Shown: one piece after another, positions 10,301 to 18,581 of the stretch | Numbering within the stretch: position 1 is the first letter of the stretch | Layout of the letters: each line of letters opens with the position of its first letter | From: a virus | Direction: 5' to 3' (one strand) | DNA length: 63,708 nucleotides | Virus record (IMG/VR): IMGVR_UViG_3300034418_012563 | Location: 1-63,708 of that record | The notes under the pieces: generated by a model | Told to the model about the DNA's origin: nothing | The model's input: only the letters and a program-made list of their open reading frames with translations | Databases searched by the model: none | Translations under genes and position numbers: made by a program

Positions 10301-13300
10301 CCGCTTGATCCTGAAGTTCCTGATGACCCGCTTGAACCTGACGTTCCACTAGTACCTGAAGAACCAGAACTTCCTGATGATCCACTAGTTCCTGAACTAC
10401 CCGAAGAACCTGAGGTTCCGCTTGTACCAGACGATCCACTAGTTCCTGAACTACCCGAAGAACCTGAGGTTCCGCTTGTACCAGACGATCCACTAGTACC
10501 TGAAGATCCACTTGAACCACTACTTCCACTGGTACCCGACGACCCACTTGAACCTGAAGAACCAGAACTTCCTGATGATCCACTAGTTCCTGAACTACCG
10601 CTTGAACCACTTGATCCTGATGTACCACTAGTACCAGAAGAACCTGAGGTACCGCTAGACCCTGAAGAACCACTGCTTCCACTAGTTCCCGATGAACCTG
10701 ATGATCCGCTAGTACCTGAACTTCCACTAGAACCTGAAGAACCTGAGGTACCGCTTGTACCTGAACTACCTGATGATCCCGAAGAACCACTAGTACCACT
10801 TGACCCTGAACTTCCTGATGTCCCTGAAGTACCACTACTACCGCTAGTACCCGAGGTACCGGCTGAACCTGATGACCCGCTTGAACCCGATGTTCCACTA
10901 GATCCACTACTACCGCTAGACCCTGAAGAACCTGACGTTCCACTTGTACCAGATGAACCACTAGAACCTGAGGTTCCACTGCTTCCTGACGAACCTGATG
11001 TACCACTACTACCGCTAGATCCCGAAGAACCAGAACTTCCGCTAGTACCTGAAGATCCACTTGTTCCTGAAGTTCCACTTACACCACTAACTCCTGAAGA
11101 TCCACTACTTCCTGAGGAACCTGATGACCCTGACGAACCTGATGTACCTGAACTACCAGACGTTCCTGAAGTTCCACTACTTCCACTAGTACCTGAAGAC
11201 CCACTTGATCCCGATGTACCAGACGAACCTGATGATCCACTAGATCCTGAACTACCACTAGTTCCTGAAGAACCTGAAGATCCGCTTGATCCCGAAGAAC
11301 CTGATGTTCCGCTTGTACCTGACGATCCACTAGTACCAGATGATCCTGAACTACCGCTAGTGCCTGAAGACCCTGAAGACCCGCTAGTTCCTGAAGTTCC
11401 ACTACTACCACTAGTACCTGACGTACCTGCCGAACCAGATGAACCTGAGGTACCACTACTTCCGCTTGATCCTGATGTACCTGATGATCCTGAACTACCG
11501 CTAGTACCTGAGGTACCGGCTGAACCTGATGACCCACTTGAACCCGATGTTCCACTTGATCCACTACTACCTGAAGTACCAGACGAACCTGAACTACCAG
11601 ATGACCCACTTGAACCCGAAGATCCTGAAGTACCGCTTGTACCCGAACTTCCTGATGTACCGCTTGATCCACTCGTTCCTGATGTACCGCTTGATCCCGA
11701 AGAACCTGATGTTCCAGATGACCCTGAACTTCCTGATGTACCAGATGACCCACTACTACCTGAAGTACCCGATGAACCTGAGGTTCCGCTTGTACCAGAC
11801 GATCCGCTAGTACCTGAAGATCCACTACTTCCTGACGAACCCGAACTACCGCTTGATCCTGAAGTTCCTGACGTTCCACTTGAACCAGAAGAACCTGAAG
11901 TACCCGATGAACCCGAAGATCCTGAACTTCCTGATGTTCCACTACTACCACTAGAACCTGAACTACCCGAAGTACCTGACGTACCAGAAGAACCAGATGT
12001 TCCGCTTGTACCTGAACTACCACTAGAACCTGAAGTACCGCTTGTGCCAGATGAACCTGATGTTCCACTACTACCACTAGACCCTGAAGTACCGCTAGAT
12101 CCTGAAGAACCAGAACTTCCTGAAGTTCCACTACTACCACTAGACCCTGAAGTACCGCTAGATCCCGAACTTCCACTAGAACCTGAAGAACCTGAGGTAC
12201 CGCTAGATCCTGATGACCCGCTTGAACCTGACGTTCCACTTGACCCTGAAGTACCGCTAGATCCTGAAGAACCAGAACTACCACTACTTCCTGATGTACC
12301 TGATGAACCGCTAGAACCTGAAGTACCGCTTGTGCCAGATGAACCTGATGTACCGGACGAACCTGAAGATCCGCTTGTTCCTGAAGTACCACTAGATCCT
12401 GACGTTCCACTAGAACCTGATGATCCAGAAGTACCTGACGTACCACTACTACCGCTAGTACCTGAGGTGCCACTTGATCCACTCGTTCCTGAAGAACCTG
12501 ATGATCCACTTGAACCAGAACTTCCCGAAGATCCTGAACTACCAGATGACCCACTCGTTCCTGACGTACCTGATGAACCACTAGTTCCAGATGATCCTGA
12601 ACTACCACTGGTTCCCGAACTTCCTGAAGAACCTGATGTTCCACTACTACCGCTAGTACCTGAGGTACCGGCTGAACCTGATGATCCAGAAGAACCGCTA
12701 GTTCCACTTGAACCCGAACTACCTGATGAACCGCTAGTTCCACTAGTACCTGAACTTCCCGAAGAACCTGATGTTCCGCTACTACCACTTGACCCACTTG
12801 TTCCTGACGTACCTGATGAACCACTAGTTCCACTACTACCGCTAGTACCTGAAGTACCGGATGAACCACTTGATCCTGAACTACCAGACGAACCAGATGT
12901 ACCGCTCGTTCCCGAACTTCCACTAGTACCTGATGATCCAGAAGAACCGCTAGTTCCACTTGAACCACTACTACCTGAAGATCCTGACGAACCTGATGTA
13001 CCTGAACTACCAGACGAACCAGATGTACCGCTCGTTCCCGAACTTCCACTAGTACCTGATGATCCAGAAGAACCTGATGTACCTGAACTACCAGATGTTC
13101 CACTAGTACCTGAAGATCCACTTGAACCCGAACTACCTGATGAACCACTCGTTCCAGATGATCCTGAACTACCACTGGTTCCCGAACTTCCTGAAGAACC
13201 TGATGTTCCACTTGATCCTGAACTACCAGACGAACCAGATGTACCGCTCGTTCCCGAACTTCCACTAGTACCTGATGATCCAGAAGTACCTGATGTACCA

Positions 13301-15984
13301 CTACTTCCCGAACTTCCACTGCTACCGCTAGTACCCGAGGTACCGGCTGAACCTGATGACCCGCTACTTCCACTAGTACCTGAAGATCCTGATGTTCCAC
13401 TTGACCCTGAACTTCCTGATGTACCACTTGAACCAGAACTTCCCGAAGATCCTGAACTACCACTAGTACCTGATGACCCGCTACTTCCACTAGTACCTGA
13501 AGATCCTGATGTACCACTTGAACCTGAACTACCTGAAGATCCTGATGTACCAGATGATCCCGAAGAACCGCTTGAACCAGATGAACCTGACGTACCACTA
13601 CTACCACTAGAACCTGATGTTCCTGAAGATCCAGATGATCCCGAACTTCCTGATGATCCTGAAGTACCACTACTTCCACTAGTTCCCGATGAACCTGATG
13701 TACCAGATGATCCACTACTACCACTTGATCCTGAAGAACCACTACTACCACTAGTTCCTGAAGATCCACTAGTACCACTAGCACCACTTACACCTGAACT
13801 ACCTGATGATCCTGAAGAACCACTAGTACCCGAACTTCCGCTAGAACCTGAGGTACCGCTTGTTCCTGAAGAACCTGATGATCCACTTGAACCAGAACTT
13901 CCCGAAGATCCTGATGTTCCTGACGTACCACTAGTACCTGATGACCCACTTGAACCACTGCTACCTGACGTACCTGAAGAACCAGATGTTCCGCTAGTTC
14001 CTGATGATCCTGAAGTACCACTAGAACCAGAACTTCCTGATGAACCGCTTGATCCCGAAGAACCTGATGTTCCACTGCTTCCACTAGTTCCTGATGAACC
14101 CGAAGAACCGCTAGTTCCTGAAGTACCTGATGAACCGGAAGATCCACTTGATCCTGATGTACCACTTGACCCTGAGGTACCGCTTGTTCCTGATGAACCT
14201 GACGTTCCACTACTACCGCTACTTCCACTTGAACCTGATGACCCACTAGAACCAGATGTACCGCTAGTTCCCGAACTTCCACTAGTACCAGATGATCCTG
14301 ATGTACCAGACGAACCTGAACTACCACTTGACCCTGAGGAACCAGAACTTCCTGAAGTGCCTGATGTACCACTTGATCCACTACTACCACTTGATCCCGA
14401 AGAACCGCTAGAACCAGAACTACCCGATGACCCACTTGTTCCGCTACTTCCTGATGTACCAGACGAACCTGATGATCCTGAACTACCACTTGAACCTGAG
14501 GTGCCGCTTGTTCCGCTGCTTCCACTAGAACCTGATGTACCTGAGGTTCCACTACTGCCCGAAGTACCAGACGAACCACTACTTCCGCTAGAACCAGATG
14601 AACCTGACGATCCACTTGATCCTGATGTACCACTAGAACCTGAAGTTCCTGACGTGCCACTACTACCGCTAGTACCCGAGGTGCCGCTTGTTCCTGAAGA
14701 ACCTGATGATCCGCTAGATCCACTTGAACCTGACGTACCACTAGTTCCCGATGAACCTGAAGATCCTGATGTTCCTGAAGTTCCACTACTTCCCGAACTT
14801 CCACTGCTACCGCTAGTACCCGAGGTACCGGCTGAACCTGAGGATCCAGAACTTCCTGAAGTACCTGATGTTCCACTTGAACCTGAGGTGCCGCTTGTTC
14901 CTGAAGATCCACTAGTACCTGATGATCCTGACGACCCTGATGAACCTGAACTTCCCGAAGAACCAGATGTACCACTACTTCCTGAACTTCCACTACTTCC
15001 AGAAGAACCTGACGAACCACTCGTTCCTGATGTACCAGATGAACCTGACGTACCACTAGTACCAGAAGAACCGCTAGATCCCGAACTACCTGATGTACCA
15101 CTTGAACCTGAACTACCACTAGAACCACTTGATCCTGAAGATCCTGACGTACCACTACTACCGCTAGTACCTGAGGTACCGGCTGAACCTGATGATCCTG
15201 AACTACCACTAGAACCACTTGAACCTGAAGAACCCGAAGTTCCACTACTACCAGATGATCCTGATGTTCCACTACTTCCACTAGTTCCTGAAGTACCGGA
15301 TGAACCACTACTCCCGCTAGAACCTGAAGTTCCTGAAGAACCTGACGTGCCACTAGATCCTGATGTTCCTGAACTACCTGAGGATCCTGATGTACCACTT
15401 GATCCCGAACTTCCTGATGATCCTGAAGTACCGGATGAACCACTAGAACCAGATGTACCGCTAGTTCCCGAACTTCCACTAGTACCTGATGTACCGCTAG
15501 AACCTGAAGATCCCGATGTACCGCTAGTTCCTGAACTTCCACTTGAACCTGAGGTACCGCTTGTTCCTGAAGATCCACTTGTACCAGAACTACCTGAAGA
15601 ACCGCTAGAACCAGAACTACCTGAAGATCCTGAAGTTCCACTAGTACCAGATGAACCACTTGTTCCCGACGAACCTGAAGATCCTGAAGTTCCAGATGAC
15701 CCACTACTTCCCGAAGAACCTGAAGTTCCGCTTGATCCCGAAGATCCACTTGTTCCTGAAGTCGCAGCCGCGGTTTTTCTCTCAACTCTTGATGTAGACT
15801 CATTCCACACCAAAACTTCATTAGAAGTACCCGTAGGTACGTCATAGATAGTTAATGTATCTTGAATATAGACATCACCACTAAAAGTTATTGTTCCTCC
15901 TGTAGCAATTCTTACACGATTAGTGCTATTCGTGTTAAAAAGTAATCCTTCGTTCTGACTATAATATATTCCGTCGTTGGCCAT
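7342..15984 (-). CDS. 2880-residue Gly-(Thr/Ser)-Ser triplet fiber protein
   Basis: An uninterrupted 2880-codon frame. Residues 1-74 form an N-terminal module beginning MANDGIYYSQ, related to the start of the next upstream fiber (MAANGLNYNS). Residues from about 75 to 2657 consist almost wholly of Gly-(Thr/Ser)-Ser triplets, about 860 in all, broken only by rare Ala, Val or Asp substitutions. The last 220 residues are globular, with a fibronectin type III-like stretch (DRYEVWSS, IYYKVYPIKTG) and a beta-rich end. Gly at every third position recalls collagen-like or polyglycine-II fiber shafts, though without proline a collagen helix would be weak. The likely role is a very long, flexible appendage displaying the C-terminal domains. 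Long frames on the opposite strand here are by-products of the repeat composition. Confidence 0.88.
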   Translation of the reverse strand: MANDGIYYSQNEGLLFNTNSTNRVRIATGGTITFSGDVYIQDTLTIYDVPTGTSNEVLVWNESTSRVERKTAAATSGTSGSSGSSGTSGSSGSSGSSGTSGSSGSSGTSGSSGTSGTSGSSGSSGSSGSSGSSGTSGSSGTSGTSGSSGSSGTSGTSGSSGSSGTSGTSGSSGTSGTSGSSGSSGTSGSSGSSGSSGTSGSSGSSGTSGSSGTSGSSGTSGSSGSSGSSGTSGTSGSSGTSGSSGSSGTSGSSGSSGSSGSSGSSGSAGTSGTSGSSGTSGSSGSSGSSGSSGSSGTSGSSGSSGSSGTSGTSGSSGTSGTSGSSGSSGSSGSSGSSGTSGSSGSSGSSGSSGSSGTSGSSGTSGTSGSSGTSGTSGSSGSSGSAGTSGTSGSSGSSGSSGTSGTSGSSGSSGTSGTSGSSGSSGSSGSSGTSGTSGTSGSSGTSGTSGSSGTSGSSGSSGSSGSSGSSGSSGTSGSSGTSGTSGSSGSSGTSGTSGSSGSSGSSGSSGTSGSSGTSGSSGSSGSSGSSGSSGSSGSSGTSGTSGSSGSSGSSGSSGSSGTSGSSGTSGSSGTSGTSGSSGSSGSSGSSGSSGTSGSSGTSGTSGSSGTSGSSGSSGSSGTSGTSGSSGSSGTSGSSGTSGSSGSSGSSGSSGSSGTSGSSGTSGTSGSSGTSGSSGSSGSSGTSGTSGTSGSSGSSGSSGSSGSSGTSGTSGSSGSSGTSGSSGSSGSSGVSGASGTSGSSGTSGSSGSSGSSGSSGSSGTSGSSGTSGSSGTSGSSGSSGSSGSSGTSGSSGSSGTSGSSGSSGSSGSSGTSGSSGSSGSSGTSGSSGTSGSSGSSGTSGSSGSSGSSGSSGTSGSSGSSGTSGSSGTSGSSGSSGSAGTSGTSGSSGSSGSSGTSGTSGSSGTSGSSGTSGTSGSSGSSGSSGTSGSSGSSGTSGSSGSSGTSGSSGSSGSSGSSGTSGTSGSSGTSGSSGSSGTSGSSGTSGTSGSSGSSGTSGSSGSSGSSGSSGTSGSSGSSGTSGSSGTSGTSGSSGSSGSSGSSGTSGTSGSSGTSGSSGTSGTSGSSGSSGTSGSSGSSGTSGTSGSSGSSGSSGTSGSSGSSGSAGTSGTSGSSGTSGSSGSSGTSGSSGSSGTSGSSGTSGTSGSSGSSGSSGSSGSSGSSGSSGTSGSSGTSGTSGSSGTSGTSGSSGSSGTSGSSGTSGTSGSSGSSGTSGSSGTSGTSGSSGSSGTSGSSGSSGSSGSSGTSGSSGTSGSSGSSGSSGTSGSSGSSGSSGSSGTSGSSGSSGTSGSSGSSGSSGTSGSSGSSGTSGSSGTSGTSGSSGSSGTSGTSGSSGTSGTSGSSGSSGSSGTSGSSGSSGSSGTSGSSGSSGTSGTSGSSGSSGSSGSSGSSGTSGSSGTSGTSGSSGTSGSSGSSGTSGSSGSSGTSGSSGSSGTSGTSGSSGTSGSSGTSGTSGSSGSSGSSGSSGSSGTSGSSGSSGTSGSSGSSGSAGTSGTSGSSGSSGTSGSSGSSGTSGSSGSAGTSGTSGSSGTSGTSGSSGSSGTSGSSGSSGTSGSSGTSGTSGSSGSSGSSGSSGTSGSSGSSGSSGSSGTSGSSGSSGTSGSSGTSGTSGSSGTSGSSGSSGSSGSSGSSGVSGVSGTSGTSGSSGTSGSSGSSGSSGSSGTSGSSGSSGTSGSSGSSGTSGTSGSSGSSGSSGSSGTSGSSGSSGSAGTSGTSGSSGTSGTSGSSGSSGTSGSSGSSGSSGTSGTSGSSGSSGSSGTSGSSGSSGTSGSSGSSGSSGTSGSSGTSGTSGSSGSSGSSGTSGSSGSSGSSGSSGSSGTSGSSGSSGSSGTSGSSGTSGTSGSSGSSGTSGSSGTSGTSGSSGSSGTSGSSGSSGSSGTSGTSGSSGSSGTSGSSGSSGSSGTSGSSGSSGSSGTSGTSGSSGTSGTSGSSGSSGSSGSSGSSGSSGTSGSSGSSGTSGSSGSSGTSGTSGSSGTSGTSGSSGTSGTSGSSGSSGTSGSSGSSGTSGSSGSSGSSGTSGSSGTSGTSGSSGSSGSSGSSGSSGSSGTSGSSGTSGSSGSSGSSGSSGTSGVSGDSGTSGTSGSSGTSGTSGSSGSSGTSGSSGTSGSSGSSGSSGSSGSSGTSGSSGSSGTSGSSGSSGTSGSSGSSGTSGTSGSSGTSGTSGSSGSSGTSGSSGSSGTSGSSGTSGSSGSSGSSGTSGSSGSSGSSGTSGSSGSSGTSGSSGTSGTSGSSGTSGTSGSSGSSGTSGSSGSSGSSGTSGSSGSSGSSGSSGTSGTSGSSGTSGTSGTSGSSGSSGTSGSSGSSGTSGSSGSSGSSGTSGSSGSSGTSGSSGSSGSSGTSGTSGSSGSSGTSGSSGSSGTSGSSGSSGTSGSSGSSGSSGVSGASGTSGSSGTSGSSGSSGSSGTSGSSGSSGTSGSSGSSGSSGTSGTSGSSGTSGTSGSSGTSGTSGTSGSSGSSGTSGTSGSSGSSGSSGTSGSSGTSGSSGTSGTSGSSGSSGTSGSSGSSGTSGSSGTSGSSGSSGTSGSSGSSGTSGTSGSSGSSGTSGTSGSSGTSGTSGSSGSSGTSGSSGSSGSSGSSGTSGSSGTSGTSGSSGSSGTSGSSGSSGTSGSSGSSGTSGSSGSSGSSGTSGSSGSSGTSGSSGSSGSSGTSGSSGSSGTSGLILLSGTTNDGIITYNAATSGGTVESNATYDGTVLTLPFITPNGPTAPSTLTLTQTGDEVLVQFDESGTSDIDRYEVWSSVGTTTDWNLVGLVKSDDIATTMSIVDDTFNKNATIYYKVYPIKTGVYGSPISSSVVVSGTIADVTNMNVDQSVEGYWITYDLPDDNRLLNITIKKDAATTLGGLNEGSATTIYTGLDESYFYLVPEADADKYHQFWIYSNVRT
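8014..15763 (-). repeat. About 860 Gly-(Thr/Ser)-Ser coding triplets
   Basis: A 9-base coding repeat (one Gly and two Ser/Thr codons) covering about 7.75 kb. At the DNA level it is heavily scrambled: serine is encoded by TCA, TCT, TCG, TCC, AGT and AGC at both positions. Rare substitutions (GSAG, GVSGASG, GVSGDSG, GVSGVSG) act as internal markers. Long antisense and shifted frames within it are by-products of the composition. Confidence 0.95.
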
Positions 15985-16002
15985 CTTTAATTTTTTAGGC
16001 TA

Positions 16003-16025
16003 AAGGAGGGATTTTCTCCCTCCTT
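16003..16025 (-). terminator. GC-rich hairpin between the 815- and 2880-residue fiber genes
   Basis: A perfect 9-bp stem AAGGAGGGA/TCCCTCCTT with a 5-base loop, the most GC-rich element in this AT-rich gap. On the minus strand it is followed by only a short T run (TTTAGCC), so it is a weak intrinsic terminator. It lies 64 bases after the stop of the 815-residue fiber and 18 bases before the next ATG. It may instead be an RNA stability or translation-control element of the giant fiber message. Confidence 0.5.
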
Positions 16026-16035
16026 ATTTATTGGT

Positions 16036-16043
16036 TATTTATA
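16036..16043 (-). promoter_or_regulatory. TATAAATA box upstream of the 2880-residue fiber gene
   Basis: An exact TATAAATA on the minus strand, 51 bases before the ATG of the giant fiber gene at 15984. It lies upstream of the 16003-16025 hairpin, so a transcript from here would carry the hairpin in its leader. The local sequence TATTTATAAATA is palindromic, so the orientation is ambiguous. Confidence 0.35.
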
Positions 16044-16088
16044 AATATATTGAACCTCAGTTGTAACATATTTTTTTAACAAAAAAAA

Positions 16089-18536
16089 TTATATTACTTG
16101 TACCCATCCAAATGATTTATAAATATATACACCTTCATCACCATCTGTTTGATATACCATCAAACCAGTCGCTGGTGAACCTATATTACCTCTCTGTGTT
16201 TCAGTCATTCTTGGGAATAAGAAACCTTTAGTAGTAGACGCAACCTCTAATACCGCAGAAGCAGCAGGAGTAGAAACTCCAACACCTACAGCGTTCGCCG
16301 AGTCATCAACATTAAATGTTGTTCCGTCTACAGAGAAATCACCACCTGTAAATGAAAGTGAATTATTATTTTGAGTAACTACTCTATTACCTGTTAATGT
16401 ACCATCAGCAGTATAGATGTTATCAATATTAGTGTCATCAACAGTAATATCTAATGTACCTGTTCCACCTGAAATAACAACAGAATTATCTGAAGAGATA
16501 AGTGTTAATGTACCATTCAATGCAACCGCAGGATTAGATCCTGTTGTACCATCAAAAGTAATTGTGTTATTATCAATTGCAGAACCGTCAATAGTAGTAT
16601 TAGTTACACCAGTAATCTGTCCTTGTGCGTTAACATCAAATACAGGTACTTCTGATGAACTACCATAATTTCCTGCCGATACACCTGTGTTATCAATATT
16701 GATAGTTACTGTATCAGTCGCACCAACTACTGTTGAAAGACCTACACCACCTGCGATTGTTACAGTGTCACCACCGTTAACTGTTTCAGGTGTTCCTGAA
16801 TCTGCATCTAATATAAAGATATCAATCGCACTTTCAATAACTTCAAAGTTAATAGTATCTGAAGTTGAGTTACCACTAATTCTTACTGAACCATCATTTG
16901 ATACAAATGTTAATGTATCATTATATGCATCTGCCTCAACGTTCGCACCCTCAGGTACACCAATTGTTGTAAATGCATAATATCTGTTATCCAAATCAAC
17001 TGTTCCAACTGTTGCACCTGTTACGTGACCAAACGTATCAAAATTAAATGCAACATCTTGAATTACAACACCGTTAGAATTGTCACTTGCAATATCCGAA
17101 GGTGCCGCACCTGAATTGTAGTGAGAAATATCATCTGCACCTACAACAATACCCGCACCTTGACCAATATTTAATGTAACTGTGTCAGTTGCTGTAACTG
17201 TTGATGTTAAACCTGAACCACCTGCAACTACTAAAGTATCTCCAAGTTGTACAGTTTGAGTGTTAGAACCATCAGATAATGTGAATTCTAAACCTGAAAC
17301 AACATCAGTTGAATTATCATTTAATGTAAGTGTTAATGATCCTGCACTATAAGAAGCACCTGTTACAAAAGTAAATGCACCTGATAAGTTAACAGTTACA
17401 TTATCATTTCTACCTAAAGCAATTGTACCACCTGCCTGAGTTAATGTTCCACCAGTAACGAATGTATCCGCACCTTCAAAACCTGAAATAGTAATGTCAC
17501 TTTCAAGACCTCCATTGATTACTAATGTTAAAGTATCTGTTCCTGCATTATATGAACCACCCGTAATAAATGGTAATTCAAAATCTGAAGTAATAGTGCC
17601 CGTTCCTGATACGTCAATTCCCCAATCGTTATCATAACTCGCACCAGTAATAGCTTGAATTGTTGAAGTAACAGTTGCACCACCGTTTTTAGTAACAGAG
17701 ATTACGTTGTTCGCTTCAGTAACACCTGTTACGAAATCAGTACCTAATGATAATGTTGCATCATAAGTGTTTGAACCCGCCCAACTAATATTACCTGTTG
17801 CCAAACTGAAAGTTGCACCTGTAATTGCATTGATTTCAAATGTGTCTGAACTAACATTTGAACCGTCAAATTGTACATCATTTCCTGTTTGGGTAAACGC
17901 AGTAAATGCCACAACTGTACCTAATACATCATTAGATCCAACGTTCTTTTCTAATGTAATTTGGTTGTTAGCTAAAGTACCACCTGTTACGAAATCAAAC
18001 GCACCTGTTAATGTTACAGGACCGAAATCTCCATCAGTGTATTCTAAGGTTACAGTACCCGCTGCTTGTGATAAAGTACCACCAGTAACAAATGTATCCG
18101 CATCTTCAAAACCTGAAATCGTAATTGCCGATTCAAGATTTCCGTTAATACCTAATGTTAAAGTATCTGTTCCTGCATTATATGAACCACCTGTAATAAA
18201 AGGTAATTCAAAACTTGCTGATGTAGAACCTGCAGTATCTTCAACGGTTATTCCCCATGAACTATCATAAGAGATACCTGAAGCCGCAAGTAAATCATCA
18301 CGGTATGATACAACACCATCAGTGTCTGTTACAAGAACACGTTGTTTTGCTGTTTCATCCGAAAGACCTCTAATTTTTAGAGGTGTTGAAGTTGACCCCG
18401 AAATATCAACTAAATTTGTTGGCGTTAAAACACCGAAACCGTGGTTACCTGATGAATCGATAATCTCACGTGTAACCGTGTTCGTCGTAAACCTTAGTTC
18501 GTTCGAGGAATTGTAATTTAAACCGTTTGCTGCCAT
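16089..18536 (-). CDS. Modular beta-repeat tail fiber, 815 aa
   Basis: An 815-residue beta-rich protein. The N-terminus (MAANGLNYNSSNELRF) resembles that of the downstream 2880-residue protein. The body contains imperfect repeats built from blocks such as LPFITGGSYNAGT, DTLTLGINGGLES and DTFVTGGTLSQAAG, which also occur in the 784-residue fiber encoded at 19938-22292. The last 65 residues (LEVASTTKGFLFPRMTETQ, then GLMVYQTDGDEGVYIYKS) match a C-terminal segment widespread in Bacteroidota surface and phage fiber proteins and shared with the 427-residue fiber next door. There is no signal peptide or membrane segment. The ATG follows an A-rich leader without a Shine-Dalgarno sequence. A fiber or trimeric spike role is inferred from repeats and context. 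Confidence 0.85.
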   Translation of the reverse strand: MAANGLNYNSSNELRFTTNTVTREIIDSSGNHGFGVLTPTNLVDISGSTSTPLKIRGLSDETAKQRVLVTDTDGVVSYRDDLLAASGISYDSSWGITVEDTAGSTSASFELPFITGGSYNAGTDTLTLGINGNLESAITISGFEDADTFVTGGTLSQAAGTVTLEYTDGDFGPVTLTGAFDFVTGGTLANNQITLEKNVGSNDVLGTVVAFTAFTQTGNDVQFDGSNVSSDTFEINAITGATFSLATGNISWAGSNTYDATLSLGTDFVTGVTEANNVISVTKNGGATVTSTIQAITGASYDNDWGIDVSGTGTITSDFELPFITGGSYNAGTDTLTLVINGGLESDITISGFEGADTFVTGGTLTQAGGTIALGRNDNVTVNLSGAFTFVTGASYSAGSLTLTLNDNSTDVVSGLEFTLSDGSNTQTVQLGDTLVVAGGSGLTSTVTATDTVTLNIGQGAGIVVGADDISHYNSGAAPSDIASDNSNGVVIQDVAFNFDTFGHVTGATVGTVDLDNRYYAFTTIGVPEGANVEADAYNDTLTFVSNDGSVRISGNSTSDTINFEVIESAIDIFILDADSGTPETVNGGDTVTIAGGVGLSTVVGATDTVTINIDNTGVSAGNYGSSSEVPVFDVNAQGQITGVTNTTIDGSAIDNNTITFDGTTGSNPAVALNGTLTLISSDNSVVISGGTGTLDITVDDTNIDNIYTADGTLTGNRVVTQNNNSLSFTGGDFSVDGTTFNVDDSANAVGVGVSTPAASAVLEVASTTKGFLFPRMTETQRGNIGSPATGLMVYQTDGDEGVYIYKSFGWVQVI

Positions 18537-18581
18537 TTTTTTGTTTTTTTTGGTTTTAATTAATCCTTAATATAAAGGCTG

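Noticed and set aside
8010-15845. Several long minus-strand frames rich in Val, Gln, His, Leu and Arg
   Set aside because: They are out-of-frame readings of the same repeat array; the Gly-Thr-Ser frame is continuous across all of them and has proper unique ends.
10217-15847. 1876-codon plus-strand open frame rich in Pro, Glu, Asp, Leu and Val
   Set aside because: It is the reverse-strand reading of the Gly-(Thr/Ser)-Ser array. The codon pattern of the repeat avoids stops in that register. It has no sensible start region or independent domain.
7342-15984. Assigning the giant fiber to true collagen
   Set aside because: It has Gly at each third position but no proline or charged residues at X and Y, so only a Gly-X-Y-like shaft is claimed.
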